64,000 nt of DNA from Paenibacillus pinistramenti (lineage in GTDB: Bacteria; Bacillota; Bacilli; Paenibacillales; Paenibacillaceae): assembly GCF_005869875.1 (NCBI RefSeq), contig NZ_VAWG01000009.1, positions 88,943 to 152,942 of the forward strand. Direction: 5' to 3'. The notes under the pieces were generated by a model. That model searched no databases, was not told where the DNA came from, and saw only the letters and a program-made list of their open reading frames with translations. Of the stretch, positions 62,116 to 64,000 are shown in pieces; position 1 is the first letter of the stretch, and each line of letters starts with the position of its first letter. Both the position numbers and the translations under genes were made by a program.

Positions 62116-62133
62116 TTAATAATAGAGTGTAAA

Positions 62134-62210
62134 TGGCGTGCCCTAAGAGATTCGAACTCCTGACCTTTTGATTCGTAGTCAAACGCTCTATCCAGCTGAG
62201 CTAAGGGCAC
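62134..62210 (-). tRNA. tRNA-Arg (ACG)
   Basis: Anticodon loop CTACGAA; A34 is expected to be edited to inosine. CCA encoded. Confidence 0.95.
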
Positions 62211-62230
62211 AAATTATGATTATAAAATAC

Positions 62231-62304
62231 TGGAGGCGCCACCCAGATTCGAACTGGGGATAAAGCTTTTGCAGAGCTGTGCCTTACCACTTGGCTATGG
62301 CGCC
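62231..62304 (-). tRNA. tRNA-Cys (GCA)
   Basis: Anticodon loop CTGCAAA, discriminator T(U), CCA encoded. Confidence 0.95.
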
Positions 62305-62310
62305 ATAAAA

Positions 62311-62385
62311 TGGAGCGGACGACGGGAATCGAACCCGCGACCCTCGCCTTGGCAAGGCGATGCTCTACCGCTGAGCCACGTCCGC
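62311..62385 (-). tRNA. tRNA-Gly (GCC)
   Basis: Anticodon GCC in loop TTGCCAA, CCA encoded. Confidence 0.95.
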
Positions 62386-62391
62386 ATAAAA

Positions 62392-62466
62392 TGGCTGGGG
62401 ATATAGGATTCGAACCTATGCGTGACGGAGTCAAAGTCCGTTGCCTTACCGCTTGGCTAATCCCCA
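62392..62466 (-). tRNA. tRNA-Gln (UUG)
   Basis: Anticodon loop CTTTGAC, weak first pair as usual, CCA encoded. Confidence 0.95.
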
Positions 62467-62488
62467 ACACTGTTTCTAAAGTCAAAAA

Positions 62489-62565
62489 TGGGGCGATCGA
62501 TGGGACTTGAACCCACGAATGCCGGAGCCACAATCCGGTGCGTTAACCCCTTCGCCACGACCGCC
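62489..62565 (-). tRNA. tRNA-His (GUG)
   Basis: Anticodon GTG and the extra 5' G(-1) opposite discriminator C; CCA encoded. Confidence 0.95.
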
Positions 62566-62594
62566 ATAAAAACTTGCATATTCTGTTCAAAAAA

Positions 62595-62668
62595 TGGCAG
62601 GGGCAGCAGGAATTGAACCCACACTAACGGTTTTGGAGACCGCTGTTCTACCTTTAAACTATGCCCCT
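62595..62668 (-). tRNA. tRNA-Trp (CCA)
   Basis: Anticodon loop CTCCAAA, discriminator G, CCA encoded. Confidence 0.95.
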
Positions 62669-62675
62669 TTAAAAC

Positions 62676-62761
62676 TGGTGGAGGCTGATGGATTCGAACC
62701 ACCGAACTCGTCAGAGAACAGATTTACAGTCTGCTGCGTTTGGCCACTTCGCTAAGCCTCC
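62676..62761 (-). tRNA. tRNA-Tyr (GUA)
   Basis: Class II with long variable arm, anticodon loop CTGTAAA, CCA encoded. Confidence 0.95.
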
Positions 62762-62771
62762 AGGCTAAAAA

Positions 62772-62847
<76 letters not shown>

Positions 62848-62864
62848 TTATTTAATTTTCTAAA

Positions 62865-62940
<76 letters not shown>

Positions 62941-62947
62941 TAATAAA

Positions 62948-63024
62948 TGGCGGAACCGACGGGATTCGAACCCGCGATCTCCTGCGTGACAGGCAGGCAT
63001 GTTAGGCCTCTACACCACGGTTCC
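62948..63024 (-). tRNA. tRNA-Asp (GUC)
   Basis: Anticodon loop CTGTCAC, CCA encoded. Confidence 0.95.
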
Positions 63025-63048
63025 ACAGCCTAAGGTATTGCATTTGAT

Positions 63049-63100
63049 CCCTACAAAGTAATCAGAATTTGCTGTAAGGCACTTCTTCACTTTTGGGGAT
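63049..63100 (-). repeat. rRNA/tRNA spacer hairpin repeat, copy 1
   Basis: CCCTACAAAGTAATCAGAATTT to CTTCACTTTTGGGGA. The ends can pair (CCC-AAAGT with ACTTTTGGGG). Related to copies at 63686 and 63751; interrupts the tRNA block between Asp and initiator Met. Confidence 0.65.
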
Positions 63101-63103
63101 AAA

Positions 63104-63177
<74 letters not shown>

Positions 63178-63204
63178 TCAGTTATAAAATATTCATTTGA
63201 ATAA

Positions 63205-63280
63205 TGGTGGAGGCTGAGGGGATCGAACCCCCGACCCTCTGCTTGTAAGGCAGATGCTCTCCCAGCTGAGCTAAGCCTCC
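63205..63280 (-). tRNA. tRNA-Val (UAC)
   Basis: Anticodon loop CTTACAA, CCA encoded. Confidence 0.95.
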
Positions 63281-63347
63281 GAATTGAACACAATATCTAT
63301 TATACCATATTCAATCTTATTTAGTCAACTTCTTTAAAAGTTGATAA

Positions 63348-63419
63348 TGACCCGTAGGGGATTCGAACCCCTGTTACCTCCGTGAAAGGGAGGTGTCTTA
63401 ACCCCTTGACCAACGGGCC
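63348..63419 (-). tRNA. tRNA-Glu (UUC)
   Basis: Anticodon loop CTTTCAC; no encoded CCA. Confidence 0.94.
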
Positions 63420-63436
63420 ATGCTATGAGATATCTA

Positions 63437-63528
63437 TGGCGGAGAGAGAGGGATTCGAACCCTCGAGACGCTTGTGACGCCTACACGATTTCCAATCGTG
63501 CTCCTTCGGCCAACTCGGACACCTCTCC
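63437..63528 (-). tRNA. tRNA-Ser (GGA)
   Basis: Class II with long variable arm, anticodon loop TTGGAAA, discriminator G, CCA encoded. Confidence 0.95.
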
Positions 63529-63531
63529 ATA

Positions 63532-63607
63532 TGGCTCCCCGAACAGGACTCGAACCTGTGACAACTCGATTAACAGTCGAGTGCTCTACCAACTGAGCTA
63601 TCAGGGA
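63532..63607 (-). tRNA. tRNA-Asn (GUU)
   Basis: Anticodon loop CTGTTAA, CCA encoded. First tRNA after the rRNA spacer. Confidence 0.95.
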
Positions 63608-63685
63608 ATATAAGTTTCAGATGTTTGATCACCTGAAAACTGGATACGAAACATTCATCTGCGAATTAGCCCTTACTCCGTTCCG

Positions 63686-63741
63686 GGGTCCCCGAAAAGT
63701 AATCGGAATTACCTTCGAAGTCTCACGTCACTTTTTGGGGT
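63686..63741 (-). repeat. rRNA/tRNA spacer hairpin repeat, copy 2
   Basis: GGGTCCCCGAAAAGTAATCGG to CACTTTTTGGGGTA; the ends CCCCGAAAAGT and ACTTTTTGGGG are complementary except one base. Confidence 0.75.
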
Positions 63742-63750
63742 ATCTTTCTG

Positions 63751-63814
63751 GGCCCCGCCAAAGTACTCGGAATCCGCTTCGTCAGCTTTTTCTTCACTTT
63801 GGTGGGTACTTTTT
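63751..63814 (-). repeat. rRNA/tRNA spacer hairpin repeat, copy 3
   Basis: GGGCCCCGCCAAAGTACTCGG to TTCACTTTGGTGGGTAC; ends CCGCCAAAGT and ACTTTGGTGGG pair. Directly abuts the 23S 3' end. Confidence 0.75.
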
Positions 63815-63815
63815 T

Positions 63816-64000
63816 GGATAAGCCCTCGACCGATTAGTACTGGTCAGCTCCATGCATTGCTGCACTTCCACCTCCAGCCTATCTACCTCGTCGTCTTCAA
63901 GGGGTCTTACTAATTGGGAAATCTCATCTTGAGGGGGGCTTCACGCTTAGATGCTTTCAGCGCTTATCCCTTCCGCACTTAGCTACCCAGCTGTGCTCCT
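63816..64000 (-). rRNA. 23S ribosomal RNA, 3' end (partial)
   Basis: The minus strand reads the conserved 23S end, including AGTACTAATCGGTCGAGGGC at the 3' terminus and AAGATGAGATTTCCC further in. The gene continues beyond the window. No 5S rRNA follows before the tRNA block. Confidence 0.96.

Overview
The window looks like the chromosome of a spore-forming Bacillales bacterium, most likely Paenibacillus or a close relative. Evidence: the spore protein SspI, a LiaRS envelope-stress operon, a TnrA/GlnR-type nitrogen regulator, several lipoprotein/permease ABC sugar systems with a YesM/YesN-type sensor pair, strong AGGAGG-type ribosome binding sites, and a 16-gene tRNA block next to a 23S rRNA 3' end. 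This is inference from gene content; no database was searched.

Layout. 1-5.7 kb: a sugar ABC transporter operon (binding lipoprotein, two permeases, a membrane acyltransferase-like protein) behind a sigma-A promoter that overlaps a perfect cre site, plus an ArsR-type regulator. 5.9-10.6 kb: a damaged stalk-domain protein, a fumarylacetoacetate hydrolase-family enzyme and small accessory genes (NUDIX remnant, kinase, GNAT, SUFU). 10.98-19.53 kb: an array of 13 long structured inverted-repeat elements plus one half element. They separate single-gene or two-gene units (LprI-like lipoprotein, NUDIX, ATP-grasp, toxin-antitoxin remnant, GNAT, two VOC proteins, retropepsin, HIT, nucleotidyltransferase, two ORF-less units). 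This looks like an integron cassette array without an integrase and is one of the two main finds. 19.7-30.5 kb: GH31 glycosidase, binding lipoprotein and two Lpl-type permeases, divergent from a YesM/YesN sensor-regulator pair.

30.7-36.3 kb: the second main find. A YcaO cyclodehydratase fused to a zinc-Cys N-terminal domain, a ThiF-like thiazole-peptide maturation partner and a DUF1796 papain-like peptidase lie on one strand. They are bracketed by five 38-49 residue proteins, each with a short Gly/Ser/Cys-rich head and a nearly invariant membrane helix. None of the five heads looks like a classical bacteriocin precursor, yet they are natural candidates for the substrates.

36.9-46.1 kb: a nitrogen-controlled catabolic cluster (class III aminotransferase, alanine dehydrogenase, TauE/SafE exporter, aldehyde dehydrogenase, GntR regulator, MFS permease, YtcJ-type amidohydrolase, TnrA-like regulator) with three perfect TGTNA-N7-TNACA boxes, two of them centred about 50 bp upstream of predicted start sites. 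46.3-54.1 kb: a broken secreted protein, small membrane proteins, then conserved genes (TrmH-type rRNA methyltransferase, Ktr/Trk regulator, sspI, prfC, zwf, and a YwmB-like gene at 54.2-55.0 kb). 55.2-60.2 kb: a seven-gene lia/psp envelope-stress operon with two PspA/LiaH paralogues flanking a PspC-domain gene. 60.4-61.9 kb: an ArsB/NhaD-type transporter behind an attenuator-like leader. 62.0-64.0 kb: 16 tRNA genes, hairpin repeats and the 3' end of 23S rRNA; no 5S gene lies between the 23S end and the tRNAs.
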